Below, one piece after another: positions 21,906 through 33,138 of a DNA stretch of 64,000 nt. Made by a program: the position numbers and the translations under genes. The notes under the pieces are model-generated. The model did no database searches. It worked only from the letters and a program-made list of their open reading frames with translations, and was not told where the DNA came from. The first letter of the stretch is position 1, and each line of letters begins with the position of its first letter. This DNA comes from Euprymna scolopes (Eukaryota; Mollusca; Cephalopoda; Sepiida; Sepiolidae), in NCBI GenBank assembly GCA_024364805.1, contig CM044489.1, forward strand, positions 21,777,006 through 21,841,005, read 5' to 3'.

Positions 21906-23155
21906 GAAAAAATGTTTTTTCTTTTCATAATTTGTTTTAAGGATCATGGTTTGGACATTAGTTTTGGGATTTGACTTTTCTTACTGGGATGCTATGAAAA
22001 ATAAAGAAATTTTCTATAACGTGCTTAACTGTAATTCAATGTGAAACATTCTTGACCTCGGAATATATTGGCTATCTGACTTAAATGCATCATTTTGAAC
22101 CTGTGCCTTATTTTGTTGATCAATATGGTCTCAAATAATTTTTCAGTCTGACTTGATCATCTCTAGTCATTCACGGTTTCATCATTTTCATGATGCTGTT
22201 ATCTGAACAAATTTATCCTAGAATGAAAACGTCCGCCTTGCAAAACTAACCTATTTTTTGCCCTAACAGTTTGCTATCGTTCACTTGTTTTAAACAGATG
22301 ACCAGCCCCCCCCTTCACGATATAATTAAATTTTGAAGTAATTTTCTCAGAATTGTTTGAATTTAATTTTATATTTTATTTATTTATTTTTTTGTTCTAG
22401 AATGTCTCAAATGTTTTGTCATACTTAGTCAATCTTGCTTAAATGTAAAATCGCGTTTTCATTGGTTTGTTTAATTTGAAATAACAAGTACAATTTATTG
22501 ACCATGGATAAGAAATACCGTTTTAGAATGGCATTCCTTACATGTGTTGAGAGTAATGATTTTATAACTATTTTGTACTTTCACTTAATTTATTAAAAAG
22601 TGTAGAAATTGAATTTTTGAAAATGCGATTTACAAAATAGCAAGTTTCGTAAACTGCACCAAAACGAAATAGCATTTTCATCACTAAGATTGAAAGGATG
22701 CATCTCGATGTAGATGTCCAAGAATCTCTAATGGGTCCTGCCTGTTGGTCTCGTGTTTAAGATGAAAATATAGCATTTTTATATCCATCAATGCATTGCT
22801 AAAATCTGTCACTTGATCAGTTGAACTTAGCGAATGTGGACAAAATTGACTCCAAATATTTCTGGTGTTACTAAACTCTGAATATATTGGCTATCTGACT
22901 TAAATGCATCACACATTATTGTTAGTGATTTTTTTTTCTCTTTTCTTTGCAAAACCCAATCAGATTTTGGAAAGTGAAACTTTTTTTTTTTTTACAAAAC
23001 AAAACAAACTAAACATGGTGAATAAATATCTGAATCAAAACATAATTGAATACGAAATGAATTTATATGCTGAAAAACAAAACAACCAAACTAAACACCA
23101 CCAAAAAAAATGGGAATATATATATATATGAACTTTAAACATAGAAATAGTTTTG
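21906..23155. other. Unassigned DNA bounded internally by a 32-bp direct repeat
   Basis: An exact 32-bp sequence beginning GAATATATTGGCTATCTGAC occurs at 22,061-22,092 and again at 22,880-22,911. The 787 bases between have no recognised element. An A-rich stretch with AAACAAAC motifs lies at 22,985-23,110. Confidence 0.55.
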
Positions 23156-23204
23156 TGGCATTTAAATAACCTGAAAAGTTGATATGCTGTAAAACAACCA
23201 AACC
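23156..23204 (+). mobile_element. Tail fragment of the SINE-like retroposon
   Basis: ATTTAAATAACCTGAAAAGT and TGATATGCTGTAAAACAACC match the last 50 bases of the retroposon nested in the Helitrons at 12.5 and 57.4 kb. 5'-truncated. Confidence 0.55.
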
Positions 23205-23243
23205 TTTATATATTATTTAATTGGAATTCATTATTGAGATGAG

Positions 23244-23617
23244 TTTATTTATTGCGGATTATTATCCTCATCTTTTTGTTGTTGATTCATGATTTTTTGA
23301 CCAACTATTCCTCTGGCCTTCATCAGGTGGTAACCGTGATGGGATAGGAATTTCGAATCTCCTAACTGCGTTCTCAGCAATTATTGCTTTCCATAGTTAT
23401 TGTCTCGCCACGGTTTCAATCCTACCCAAAACCGGCCAGAGGCTTACTTTGCCAAAGCGTAGTGAAACAATTAGAGATAGCAGTAATTGCTGAGAATGCA
23501 CTTAGATTCGAAGTTCCTATCCCATCGCGGTTACCACCTGATGAAGGCCAGAGGAATAGTCGGCCAAAACGACATTAAACAACTAAGAAAAGATGAGGAT
23601 AATAATCCGTAATAAAT
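23244..23617. mobile_element. PLE-type palindrome (inverted copies, head-to-head)
   Basis: The left arm (23,244-23,391) and right arm (23,486-23,617) are inverted copies, both carrying a CTGATGA-AGGCC-AGAGGAATAG core and an AAGATGAGGATAATAATCCG block at the outer end. The left copy extends inward to a B-box-like GGATTGAAACC segment shared with the 19.4 kb element. Hammerhead-like cores lie at 23,320-23,326 (minus) and 23,538-23,570 (+). Stem II pairs GGCC with GGCC on the right and GGCC with GGTC on the left, a compatible change. The position of GAAAC is AAAA(A/C) in both. Confidence 0.6.
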
Positions 23618-23625
23618 TAGGACCT

Positions 23626-24559
23626 GAAATATTCATGCATGACGTTTTGAAAAGAAAATGTCCAAATTTTTTTTTTTTTCTAAATTCTTTCTCATGCAAA
23701 CATTTACAAATATCTCCATTAAGACATAGGTGGTTTTCTTCAGAACATGAATAATTGGACAGGTTTGTCACTAAGCAAATTGTCTAGAATAATACATAAT
23801 CGTTTTGTCTACAAAGCAATGGCTCCGTATAGTGCTGATAACCTCCACCCGCTCCATGCAGTGGTTTCATCTAATCCTATTGATATACCTTTCTCAATAA
23901 CTTAGAGACCTGAAATGTGTTTGCCTATATAGGCATGAGGCATTCTATTCCCCCCCCCCATCTCTCTCTCTCTCTTTGACCATTCATCCCTCCATGCTAC
24001 CCTTGCCTACTGACCTACCTTTACAATTCAACCCAGTAAGTAGCTCCCATATTTGTCTTGATCACTTGTTATTCATCTCTTCTGCTTGTATTTCCACCTT
24101 CATTGTCCATATTGTTGAGATTAGAGACAGGTACATGAAAGGTATTTAAAGCCCAGCCATTCACTCCTAGGTATAATGGGAGAAATTGCTACTACCACCG
24201 TCATCTAATGGCGGTTTTTAAAGGCCATTTATAGACTTTAACGCCCTCTCCTAACATGTTTTGCATAGACAAAGGTATTTGAGATTTGGCCATATCGTTC
24301 CACGAAGTATCGTTTTGATAAAGAGGACATTTTATTTCCAAACAGTTATTTCAGGGGTTTGGAAAAATAACAAAAAAGGCATTCCATCTAAATGCACACT
24401 CTCTAAATAAAACACTTATTTACAATTTCATATAAAATTTTTTATGAAGATATTTAAACATTTTGATATTCAAAATATTTAGTTTCGAAATTTTTTTCAA
24501 TCAAACTTTTCAGTTTATGTAATGCTTTTGTTTATTTAAGAGTTTAGAATTTGTTTAGG
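23626..24559. other. Unassigned sequence with C and CT runs
   Basis: A C run followed by (TC)n lies at about 23,951-23,977. The DNA from 23,800 to 24,300 is less AT-rich than average but shows no gene. Confidence 0.45.
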
Positions 24560-24640
24560 TAAACTGTGTAGACTGCTTCTACTAACGAGTCACCACTTAT
24601 CCAAGGTAAAAAGTCACTCGAGGATAAAGGCTAATAAGAT
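24560..24640 (-). mobile_element. LINE family 2, 3' UTR fragment
   Basis: ACGAGTCACCACTTATCCAA, a GTCACTCGAGGAT block and AAGGCTAATAAGAT match the reverse complement of the family's 3' end (compare 7,930-7,990). Confidence 0.5.
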
Positions 24641-25520
24641 GGATTGGCAACGGAATGATAAAGAATATTAGAGAATTGAAAATAATGAATAAACAAAATT
24701 TGAGTACTATTTGATTAACATATACAATCGATTCCCTCTGTAAATGTGTTTACTTTTTAAAGGATTTTTTAATATTTAGTCAGCAAGGGAGATAATTCGA
24801 ACATTACAAAGTTCATGGCTTATATTTAAACTGTTACATCATCTTTCCCCTACGTATAGAACACAGCGTATTTTACTTTCACAAGAATAACTCCAGATTT
24901 CGTTGTTAATTCGTGAAAATAAATCTCTGAAAATATTAAAAAAAGCACACACACATATATATATAATTTTGAATGCACCACAATGTCAGAATTTATTTGA
25001 ATTTTAGAATTGTGCATCATTTTAAAAAGGATTGTTGGAAATTATATTGCAATTACTTGATGCATTTTGTTTGTTTTTTTTTTTTTACTAACATTCTAAT
25101 ATGTACCTGAAAATACTAACAAAGGATCTGCATTGGAATCGTCTTTATATAAAGTGACAAAAGGACATTTTTAGTTATCCTTTTTATTAAATTTTCTCAA
25201 ACTTTGTATAAATATCAAACAAGATCTTAAGGATGTTTCTTATTATTTTGATAAATACATTTTTATTGGCTGTTAATCAAATTTTTATTGAAATAGAATA
25301 AGGAATTTTTTTTGATCGTATTTAAAAAAAAATGTGAACGTGAATATAATTTTTCTCTAGGTTCTTTATCTGGCAATATTCATCCAGGCAATGCTGAATG
25401 AATACACTTAATTTCTAATGAAATATTTCTCAAAGGCGAAGCATAAGAGGTTAATGTAGTTTGCTTGAAGCATTTCTAGTGTGTACACAAAATACATAAA
25501 ACGTTAATAGATGGTGAATA
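24641..25520. other. Unassigned AT-rich DNA
   Basis: No gene or known repeat was recognised. A short CA/TA run lies near 24,949-24,965. Confidence 0.45.
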
Positions 25521-25547
25521 TGAATTATTTTGTCTTCATTTGCTTCA

Positions 25548-25696
25548 GTTTGTGTTGATCAGTTGCACAAAGGCAAAGGTTATGCGTGTGTATTCTGTTC
25601 ACACAAATTCACTTCAGAGAGAAAAAGAACTAAACACTGCTTCAAATTGAAGATTAATGCAAGCAATCTTTTTGAACATATTTTAGGCCATTCGTC
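25548..25696 (+). CDS. Possible zinc-finger-like exon or decayed gene piece
   Basis: Not recognised with confidence. A TTGTCTTCATTTGCTTCAG acceptor-like sequence ends at 25,548 and opens a frame reading VCVDQLHKGKGYACVFCSHKFTSERKRTKHCFKL in two short runs (VCVDQLHKGKGY, then ACVFCSHKFTSERKRTKHC). Y-A-C-V-F-C followed by F and K-H resembles the first half of a C2H2 zinc finger (Cys-x2-Cys-x12-His), but the second histidine is not in place. After about 50 residues the frame becomes T-rich low complexity. No strong splice donor closes it. It could be a decayed exon, part of an unknown repeat, or chance. Confidence 0.15.
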
Positions 25697-25799
25697 AATG
25701 AACGATAACTTATCTTTTTTTTCATCTTGGTTTTTACAATTCATAACCTTTTTTAAATTTATCAGATTTTTTTTCAGCTCATTTATTAATCTATTTTAA

Positions 25800-26085
25800 A
25801 GGTAGCATGAATTTTGGAGATTCTTTGCCGTTTTTATGAAAGTTGTGAAAAGAAAAAATATTAAGTTAAATTAAATGGATTAATCATTATTGGTTTAAGT
25901 TAAACTTTAAATTTCGAAAAGTTCTAAAAAGTTAAACAAATTACACTTAAATGATTCGAATAGATTTAATTTTGGATGGAAAATTGTTTAGCAACTAAAA
26001 TAATTTCATTAATTTTTTTTCTAAGATAAAAGGCAGATTTTGTTTTATAAAACATTCCTACAAATGTCTTGTACGTTACTTTATT
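25800..26085. other. Unassigned AT-rich DNA
   Basis: No gene or known repeat was recognised. Confidence 0.4.
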
Positions 26086-26091
26086 TTGGAG

Positions 26092-26745
26092 CTTTTTTTT
26101 TTTTTACTCCCATTCACCCCAAGCAAGACATATCACCACTTGGACGTAAGGGGCTATTTAGGGGAGATGAGCAAGATGTCTTTGTTACATTTAAACTTCT
26201 GCATGTCAGCACAGAAGCAGGTAACAGGCAGGGAATTCCAAAGTCTCACTATCCAAGGAAAGAAACTATCAGGTTTTCCAGCATTTAGGGACCTCTAAGC
26301 CGGTTTTTCGGGAGTATGTAGATCAAGGGAGCATAAGTACGATTTCATCAGGGCGCACTCTATTAAAATATTTACAAAAAAAAGCAAAGGGATACAACAT
26401 TGTGGCGATGGAGCAGAGGTTGTAGTTTAGTTGCCAGTGCGGGATCTATTAGATTGGAGACTCTTCTTTGGAATCTGCCAAAGAGGGTAAAACTAGTGGT
26501 AGATACACCAGCCCAGATGTGGCAACAATACTCCATGCATGGGAGAATGGCGGCTTTGTAGAAGTACATGATACTCTCGGGTGAGTAATCTTCTAGTACG
26601 ATATAGGAAACCCCACTTTCTTTGCAGCAGCCTTCAGAATGTATTTGTCCGGTCCATACTTTTTAGGGGTGTGAATGTTAATCTGAAGAGTTTGAAGGGA
26701 GAATTCTCGGGTAGGGTGTTATTAGTTATTTCATGTATCCACATG
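26092..26745 (-). mobile_element. LINE family 1, 5'-truncated 3' fragment with poly-A tail
   Basis: Reading on the minus strand: AAKKVGFLYRTRRLL (about 26,640), then MYFYKAAILPCMEYCCHIWA and GVSTTSFTLFGRFQRRVSNL (about 26,570-26,460), then KLQPLLHRHNVVSLCFF. This is the same order as 9,480-9,720 in the + strand copy. The 3' end (GTCCAAGTGGTGATATG, then CTTGCTTGGGGTGAATG) is followed by poly-A, seen as the T run at 26,092-26,105. Typical target-primed 5' truncation; several frame breaks. Confidence 0.8.
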
Positions 26746-27199
26746 AAGTTTTATAGGAATATAATTTATGTATCGATTTTCAGTATTTTCTTCCAGTGTT
26801 CGATATGCAAGTAGAGCTAAATAGTAAATGGCGAAAATGTCAATTAATATATAAAGAACTTCTCATGTTTAATCCTTGCGAGGATTCGTCAAGCAGCATA
26901 TATTTTCATAACTTATATAATGGTCACTGATTGTCTAATAAAAAAATAAATACATATATGGTGAATATTATATGTAAACAAAAGTAGGCGGACGATTAAG
27001 TATTATAATATAGAATTGCATTAATATAACTGATGCATAAACCTATTCAAAATACTGTCTACCTACTTGAGATTCACTCTGTATATCAGTTGTTATAATA
27101 AGGGCTATAACAGCATAGTCTTTTCATTATTTTCACACTTGAGTATATATCCGACAAAGTTAAGCAATCGAGAACCGCATCACTATATATAAAAGCATA
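26746..27199. other. Unassigned AT-rich DNA
   Basis: No gene or known repeat was recognised. Confidence 0.4.
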
Positions 27200-27610
27200 T
27201 CTATAAAAGTGAACGTGTGTGTGTGTACATTTCCCTATGCAATAACTCTGTAAATTTTAGGTCTACAGACTCGAAATTTGATATATAGGGTACTGAGATT
27301 TGGGAAAATCTTTGTGATCGGTTTTCGGCCAGAAATTTGGCTGTTAAGAGGTCAAAGTTCAACGATTTGATCTTTGAGAACTCTACCAAACTCCTCCGGC
27401 AATTTTGGATCTAAACACTTGAAATTTTAGATATAGGTTGCTTGGACATGAATCTAACTTAACTTTATTTGAGCCCAAAACAATCAATTTTAAGGGGTCA
27501 TAATAGGGGTCAAATGTTTTAAAAATTTACTTTTTTTTTTTTTTTTTTTTTTTCCTGCTCAACAGACACCTCCAAACACCTGGGCAAATCTGGGCTGAAA
27601 TGTTAATAAG
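27200..27610 (+). mobile_element. Helitron subfamily A, 5' portion
   Basis: Starts A|TCTATAAAAGTGAACGTG at 27,200 and follows the internal order of the complete copy at 238-1366: GAGATTTGGGAAAATCTTT, AGGTCAAAGTTCAACGATTT, AACTCTACCAAACTCCT and CACTTGAAATTTTAGAT. A 23-base T run interrupts at 27,531. No hairpin/CTAG end was found, so the 3' part is lost or too diverged. Confidence 0.7.
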
Positions 27611-27829
27611 ATATAAACGGCTACACACTCGAGAGTCAAAACAATGAAAAGAATATGCTATTGCCCTAGGTATAATGAATAATTAAGGTTTTCGATGAAT
27701 TCATGAGTTTTGTTCCTTGTGTTCAAAGCGCTTAACATAACTTTTTATAGGTCTAGGACTGCACTATTATTCTGTAAATAGAACTTTGTTTTAAAGAAAA
27801 TTATATTTGAAATAAAATTACATTTACTA

Positions 27830-27911
27830 ATGAGTCTACACTTAACAAGACCAAACATTACTCGAGAATAAATGAGATTGGCGATTGTATGATGAATATT
27901 ATTAAAGTATT
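27830..27911 (-). mobile_element. LINE family 2, 3' UTR fragment
   Basis: ACTAATGAGTCTACACTTAA, CAAGACC and ATTACTCGAGAATAAATGAG match the reverse complement of the LINE 2 3' end at lower identity. Confidence 0.4.
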
Positions 27912-28830
27912 CAAATGTTATCGATTCTAGTCATAATTTTTAATCTTAATCCGGTTTATGACTAATTCGTTTAGGTTAGGTATCATTCTCACTGGTTGTA
28001 GTAGGGAAATCCATCTGATAGTGCTCATATACAGACCACAAAACTAAACCACTATAAATGGAAATTGTTAATTATAAAATTGTTGTTTTTTTTGTTTGTT
28101 TTTTTTTTTATGAAAAAAAGATTTCTATCTTAATATAATTATCCTCTAAAGTATCGAAGATGCATTGATATGTCTAAATCGAATTATCTTTCTTTCAATA
28201 TTTAAGATTGCTCCAGGTTCAGTCGATTGTAGCTTTTAGCAATTGAAATAAAGACGGAATAAACAAAAACGAACGGTTATTTAATCAAAATATGATCGAC
28301 TTTAATCAACCTTTTCCAATGATCAAATAATAAAGAGCTTGCATCTTTAATTTTTATGTGGTGGTAAGAAATTTAGTGAATGAATTGTGAGTTCTTTTGT
28401 TAAATCTTCTATATCCATAGATTGATTAAATAAATGGTAATTTTTTGTTTTTTTGGTGGGGGGGGGGTGAAATATCGGAACCTGGGGTGGAGGATGATGT
28501 AAAAAGTGTACAGTGAATGAGCTCCAAGTTTTTGGTCTACATTATCACTTTTAGTTTTATAGAGAATACAAACTGGATCCTTTACCTGCACTCTATACTA
28601 TAAGGTGGTCGGAACCATATATGAAAGGGTGGTCTGGACGGTCTTGTTAATCGTACTAAATTGTAACTATTCGGAAACGATCATCCAAGAACAGTTTTTA
28701 AAAAAATCTGATAATTTATAAATCTATACATTAATACGATAGCGTGTGTTATTTTCTGACACGCTTACATCCGGGTCGTTTAATTTTTATGTACTTCCAT
28801 TTCTCGTAATAAATAATTTTACCAAGAATT
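27912..28830. other. Unassigned AT-rich DNA
   Basis: No gene or known repeat was recognised. A T-then-G run lies at 28,441-28,460. Confidence 0.4.
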
Positions 28831-28834
28831 ATAA

Positions 28835-28957
28835 GTTTTAGTTTCGGTTTCGATTATAGCTAACGGCACTCCAATTTTTATTTTTTTTATTTTAAATTTT
28901 ATCAATTCTTCATAAGTCTTGGTTTCCTATTTCGATTATGGCTGAAGGAACTAAGTG

Positions 28958-29005
<48 letters not shown>

Positions 29006-29060
29006 GTGTGTTTTTGGGATTCGGTTTCGATTCAAGCTGATGAACGCAAGTCATGTACAT
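28835..29060 (+). repeat. Degenerate tandem motif, about 90-bp period, three units
   Basis: The block TTTCGATTATAGCTAACGGC near 28,849 returns as TTTCGATTATGGCTGAAGGA near 28,931 and TTTCGATTCAAGCTGATGAA near 29,026. Each unit is preceded by TT(C/T)GG or TTGG. A (TA)n tract (28,964-28,999) splits units two and three. Confidence 0.5.
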
Positions 29061-29110
29061 ATTTTTGGAATTGCAATTTTATAATATATAAAAATCGATA
29101 GAACATTAAC

Positions 29111-29198
29111 TCTATAATATATACTGAATATGCAAGAATTAAAATATATTTAAAAGTATTTTACGACCTGGCTACGTCGGGCGTCCCTGCAAGCTTGG
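29111..29198 (+). mobile_element. Decayed Helitron terminus
   Basis: TATTTTACGACCTGGCTACG and TCGGGCGTCCCTGCAAG resemble the subfamily C terminal sequence, but the final CTAG is not intact. A TCTATAATATATACTG segment at 29,111 could be a 5' end, which would make a deletion derivative of under 100 bases. Confidence 0.35.
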
Positions 29199-29394
29199 GT
29201 AAATACTTTTGCAGTTTTAACAAAAAAGCTACCATAATCTGTCTGGATTTATGCTGAATACATACAGAATGCCAATATCAATATATTACATATGAATCGG
29301 TCCCCTGTGTAATTTCCACAGGTCTCGCTAGTGTTAATAATTCTTGTCAGTCCATTTCTAATCATTTAAAATAAGTTTCCAGTTCTCATAATGT

Positions 29395-29460
29395 GCTGTT
29401 TGACAACCTCATTAACCCTAATCCTCAAGTGACCTTCGGATCTTCATAAGCAATGACACT
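29395..29460 (+). mobile_element. LINE family 2, 3' UTR fragment
   Basis: CCTCATTAACCCTAATCCTC, AAGTGACCTTCGGATCTTCA and TAAGCAATGACAC match the sense 3' UTR seen at 48,880 and (reversed) 7,930. Confidence 0.45.
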
Positions 29461-30540
29461 TTAGTATGTTAACATAACTAGATTTGGACAATTTTTTTAA
29501 CAAGTGTATATCTTAAGAAAATCACGTTAATAAGTTTGTATCGTAATTTGACTGTTAATCGTGAATTGTGCGACTTTACTCTTAAATGCCTGTCATCAAT
29601 TTAGAGACTTTGTGGCTCAGAGCTCGCTTCACACGGGAAGCCAATACAGTTGACATTTCTACATATAACTGTACTCGTAAGTAGAATTTGCAACCATAAA
29701 AGTCAGAATTATTAAATTATGTATATATCAAATCAATTTAGAAATGTTAGAAAAGGCCAGTGACAAAAGTGAGGTCAAGACAAGGGAAACCTTTTGTATA
29801 TTTAACGCATTAAAGAATGATCATCTTTGCAAAATTTGATCGGGGGGGGGGGCAGCAACATTCTTTCAATCATCAAACCAGAATTATCCTATTGTAATAA
29901 AATTTAATCAAATAAATTAAACTCCACATTCCAAATTTAGGTCCAAATCCATTACATGATTTTGATTCCAAAATAAGAATGTTTAACATTTAAGACTAGA
30001 GTCGAAGATAGTTTTAAGAGATCAAAATTCATGAATTTTTTGGTTAATTTATAAATACGGATCAAACCTGAAATATCTGAATTTTTAAATTTAAGTTTAT
30101 GCCTAAAAAGAAAAAAGTGTAATTTATTTAATATCAAATTGATTTCATTCAAATACCTTTAAATTTTTACAAAATATAGATATCTGAATTTTATGAAAGA
30201 CATTCATCCCCTTTACACAAAATTAAACTAAATAACAGCCACATTACCCACCCTTAAACCTAGCAGTTGTTTCCAAAATTCATGATGATCGATCAATTAA
30301 TTTAGGAAGAAATCCTGTATATCTACACTCTTCATGAATAGATAAACATTTTTAACTTTGAACCTTGTGCTTTTAAGAATTAAAACTTAATTTCTATTTG
30401 AGACAAATTAATGCACAGAAAAGTTAATGTATTTAAAAGTGACTTTAATTTTTTCCTAACACTTTAAGTAATATATAATAAAGTGAGACCTTCAGTGCCT
30501 TGCTAAAACTATAACTTGGCTATAAAACAGGTTTTTGTTC
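29461..30540. other. Unassigned AT-rich DNA
   Basis: No gene or known repeat was recognised. A G run lies near 29,841. Confidence 0.4.
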
Positions 30541-30547
30541 TTCCCGA

Positions 30548-30640
30548 ATCGTCCAGTTAGTTCAGAGGTTCACTTGGTCTGATAGTATTGACTACTCGTT
30601 ATCTCTAAAAACGACCCGGGTGCTATGTCTTCTACAGAGA
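30548..30640 (+). repeat. Possible tRNA-derived SINE head
   Basis: CCAGTTAGTTCAGAGGTTCA has an A-box-like core (TAGTTCAGAGG). About 60 bases downstream ACCCGGGTGCTATGTC is a weak B-box candidate. It cannot fold as a good tRNA by eye. Low confidence. Confidence 0.25.
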
Positions 30641-30896
30641 TTATAATTACGAAAATGACTAAGCGAACTTTATTTTAGGAAAATGCTAATTGGTCTTGCT
30701 GTTATTATCCATGTTTTAATCTAATGGAAACAAACACACACACACTTTATATATTGGTGACTCTCCCTTTTTGTAATCAGTTTTATATTAAGTCGGCTTA
30801 TGCAAAGTCTGTGAAACCCTAACAATTTAACTTGCATGTTCTAAAATACTCAAGTATTTTTACACAAGCATACACACACACACACAAGTTGGTTTT

Positions 30897-31340
30897 CTAG
30901 CCCTGACATTGATATTAAAAGCCTCCTTTTTCTATTTAAAAATTAAAACCAGCTCGATATACTGTCATTAATATGCGAGTGTTCATGTGCCACTACCAAG
31001 ATTCGAAACCAAAACATTTAGCGTATGCCTTACTTTTTTTCCTTTAACGTTAATGCCTGAGCTATGAAGATATGTTTGCTGCAAGGCTAAAAATGAAAAC
31101 ATGAGCAAATAGCTATTATGTTACGCATGGATATTCGTAACGCCATCGTTCGACCTCCACCTGGCAAATTCCATTTCTTTGACACATTTTGCACCGACTT
31201 GCCCCGGCTAAACCCAAATATAAAATTTCGTATGGGTTCGAATACCCTATATATATATAAAGTGTCATGTTTGTAGACCAAAAAACTGAAAGGGGGTTGG
31301 TAGACAAAATTTGGTAAACGGATATATATATAAGGTTTGT
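30897..31340 (-). mobile_element. Helitron subfamily E-like element with tRNA-like segment
   Basis: On the minus strand the start (near 31,335) reads CCGTTTACCAAATTTTGTCT and ACC, like the 5' region of the 43,277 copy. Near 31,068-30,985 it has a pol III-like segment: ATAGCTCAGGCATTAACG (A box) and GGTTTCGAATCTTGGTAGTG (B box). A reversed CTAG lies at 30,897-30,900 but with no clear hairpin. The frames at 31,087-31,307 overlap it and are not genes. Confidence 0.45.
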
Positions 31341-31593
31341 GCTTACTATAATCTTTCTACGCTAATATTATGCTAGTATAAATCATATAGAATATCTGCA
31401 TAAATATAATTACACGCAATAGTTAACTTAAGATATGGATATATCTTACACACCCACGCATACAAAATCATAAGAGTTAAATAAATCCTATTTCATATGA
31501 AAACGTTTCCAGTTATTTGGTGTGTATAATATATATATATAACAAATGGATTTATTTGCAGAATTTATCTACAAAAAAAAGTTAATTTTTCTT

Positions 31594-31633
<40 letters not shown>

Positions 31634-32556
31634 CTTTCTTTCTCTATAATTCTGTGCCTCTTGGGATGAGAATTCATTTTATCTAGTTTCTTTCATTGGG
31701 AAAACTTATTCGTCAAAACTGATAAGAAAATGAGATTTTAGTGCCTCTTGAAACTACCTTAGAAAAAAAGGCATTAATTTCTTTATTTCTTAAAAAAAAA
31801 ATGGATTTTTTTTCCCCGGTGGGAAGGGCTTTTTCACAAAATGTCAACAGAAAAAATTAGGAAGGGAAATTAACTTTTATCAAATAAGATAATCAAAGAA
31901 ATGCTGTTTACTTGTGATAGGACACTGAGCACTTTGAATTTCCACCTTCGTCTTTCCAATAACACGAAAGTCATTAAATATGTATTGGAAACAAGACGGC
32001 ATTCATAAAAACCGTGCAAATAGACGTGAAGTTTTTGCTTGAAAATCAACTTAAATTTTTTTTTCTTAAAAGAAATCTGTAAATTAGTAAATTAACACCC
32101 AAATCTGCTAAATCGGCTTTTTGCGCCAATGAGCTTCGACTTTTTTCTGTTTGAATACTCTGCATGAGAAATATTGCAGAAATAATTTTTTAGAATTAAG
32201 AACAGGGGATTAATTTTGTATATAATTTAAACGTGAAAAGATTACTTTTTTACAAGCTAACTTTTAAAACGGTACACTTTTTTTTTGGAGGGGGGGTCCC
32301 CTGACAAAGGATGGATTAGACCTAGTAATTCACTTACGGTCGTTTGTTCCCATTTTTCTCAATAACTACGCCTTGTTGAAGAGGGCCCCCACATACTTGT
32401 TTACTATGAGTGACAAGAGTATAGAACCCTTCCTGCATGAAAAAAGCGGAAGATGTTTTCTCCATAGCAAAAGAATATTCTTAACTGCCATAAAACGTTG
32501 AAAATAGGTTTTTCTGTAGATAAAACATTGACAGTAGTTCCATGCACGCAGACAAG
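31341..32556. other. Unassigned AT-rich DNA with 38-base poly-T
   Basis: T run at 31,596-31,633 and a T-then-G run at about 32,278-32,297. No gene was recognised. Confidence 0.5.
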
Positions 32557-32812
32557 GTCTCTCTCTCTCTCTCTATCTCTCTATCTCTATCTATATCTCT
32601 ATCTATCTCTCTATCTCTCTATCTCTCTATCTCTCTATCTCTATCTCTCTATCTCTCTATCTCTATATCTCTATCTCTATATCTCTATCTCTCTATCTCT
32701 ATCTCTCTATCTCTATCTCTCTATCTCTATCTCTATCTCTCTATCTCTATCTCTATCTCTCTATCTCTATCTCTCTATCTCTATCTCTCTATCTCTATCT
32801 CTCTCTCACACA
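32557..32812. repeat. TCTCTA/TCTATC satellite tract, about 250 bp
   Basis: A dense mix of TCTCTA and TCTA/TC units ends in a short CA run. It produces two long L-S-Y-repeat reading frames with no start-context or composition support as proteins. On the other strand it is a pure TAGAGA-type purine-rich tract. Confidence 0.95.
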
Positions 32813-33090
32813 CAGTTTAAATGTTTATTGAAATGATCTGGTCGCACGTACATCCATCTTTTATTGTGTAAATTAATTTGCTAAATTACCCCCCCACACA
32901 CACACACCTTTCTTTAAGCTAATTACCTGCGAACACCTTGAATAAGCTGGTAGAAAGGTTAAGTTACTTTAATAATTTTTTCACGATTTCTTTCATGTTG
33001 CCTAAGAATATGAGTGGGGGTAAAAGATGGGTATTGATGAGAGAGGGAGAATAAATGGAGGTTTTAAAAGAAAGATGTTACACACTTTTC
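32813..33090. other. Unassigned sequence
   Basis: A C run with CA units lies near 32,889-32,908. Nothing else was recognised. Confidence 0.4.
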
Positions 33091-33099
33091 ATCTGTTTT

Positions 33100-33138
33100 G
33101 TTTATGCTTCCGGGCAATGCCTAGTAGCCATGCTACTC
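33100..33138 (+). mobile_element. Decayed Helitron 3' terminus
   Basis: TTCCGGGCAATGCCTAGTAG and CCATGCTACT resemble the subfamily C hairpin and end, with the terminal CTAG changed to CTAC. Confidence 0.35.

Noticed and set aside
30985-31068. Possible functional tRNA gene (A and B boxes on the minus strand)
   Set aside because: Acceptor and anticodon stems do not pair; it sits inside a repeated element, so it is a tRNA-derived repeat segment.
32498-32836. Two long frames of L-S-Y repeats (112 and 92 codons)
   Set aside because: Simply the TCTCTA satellite tract read in two frames; no non-repeat domain.
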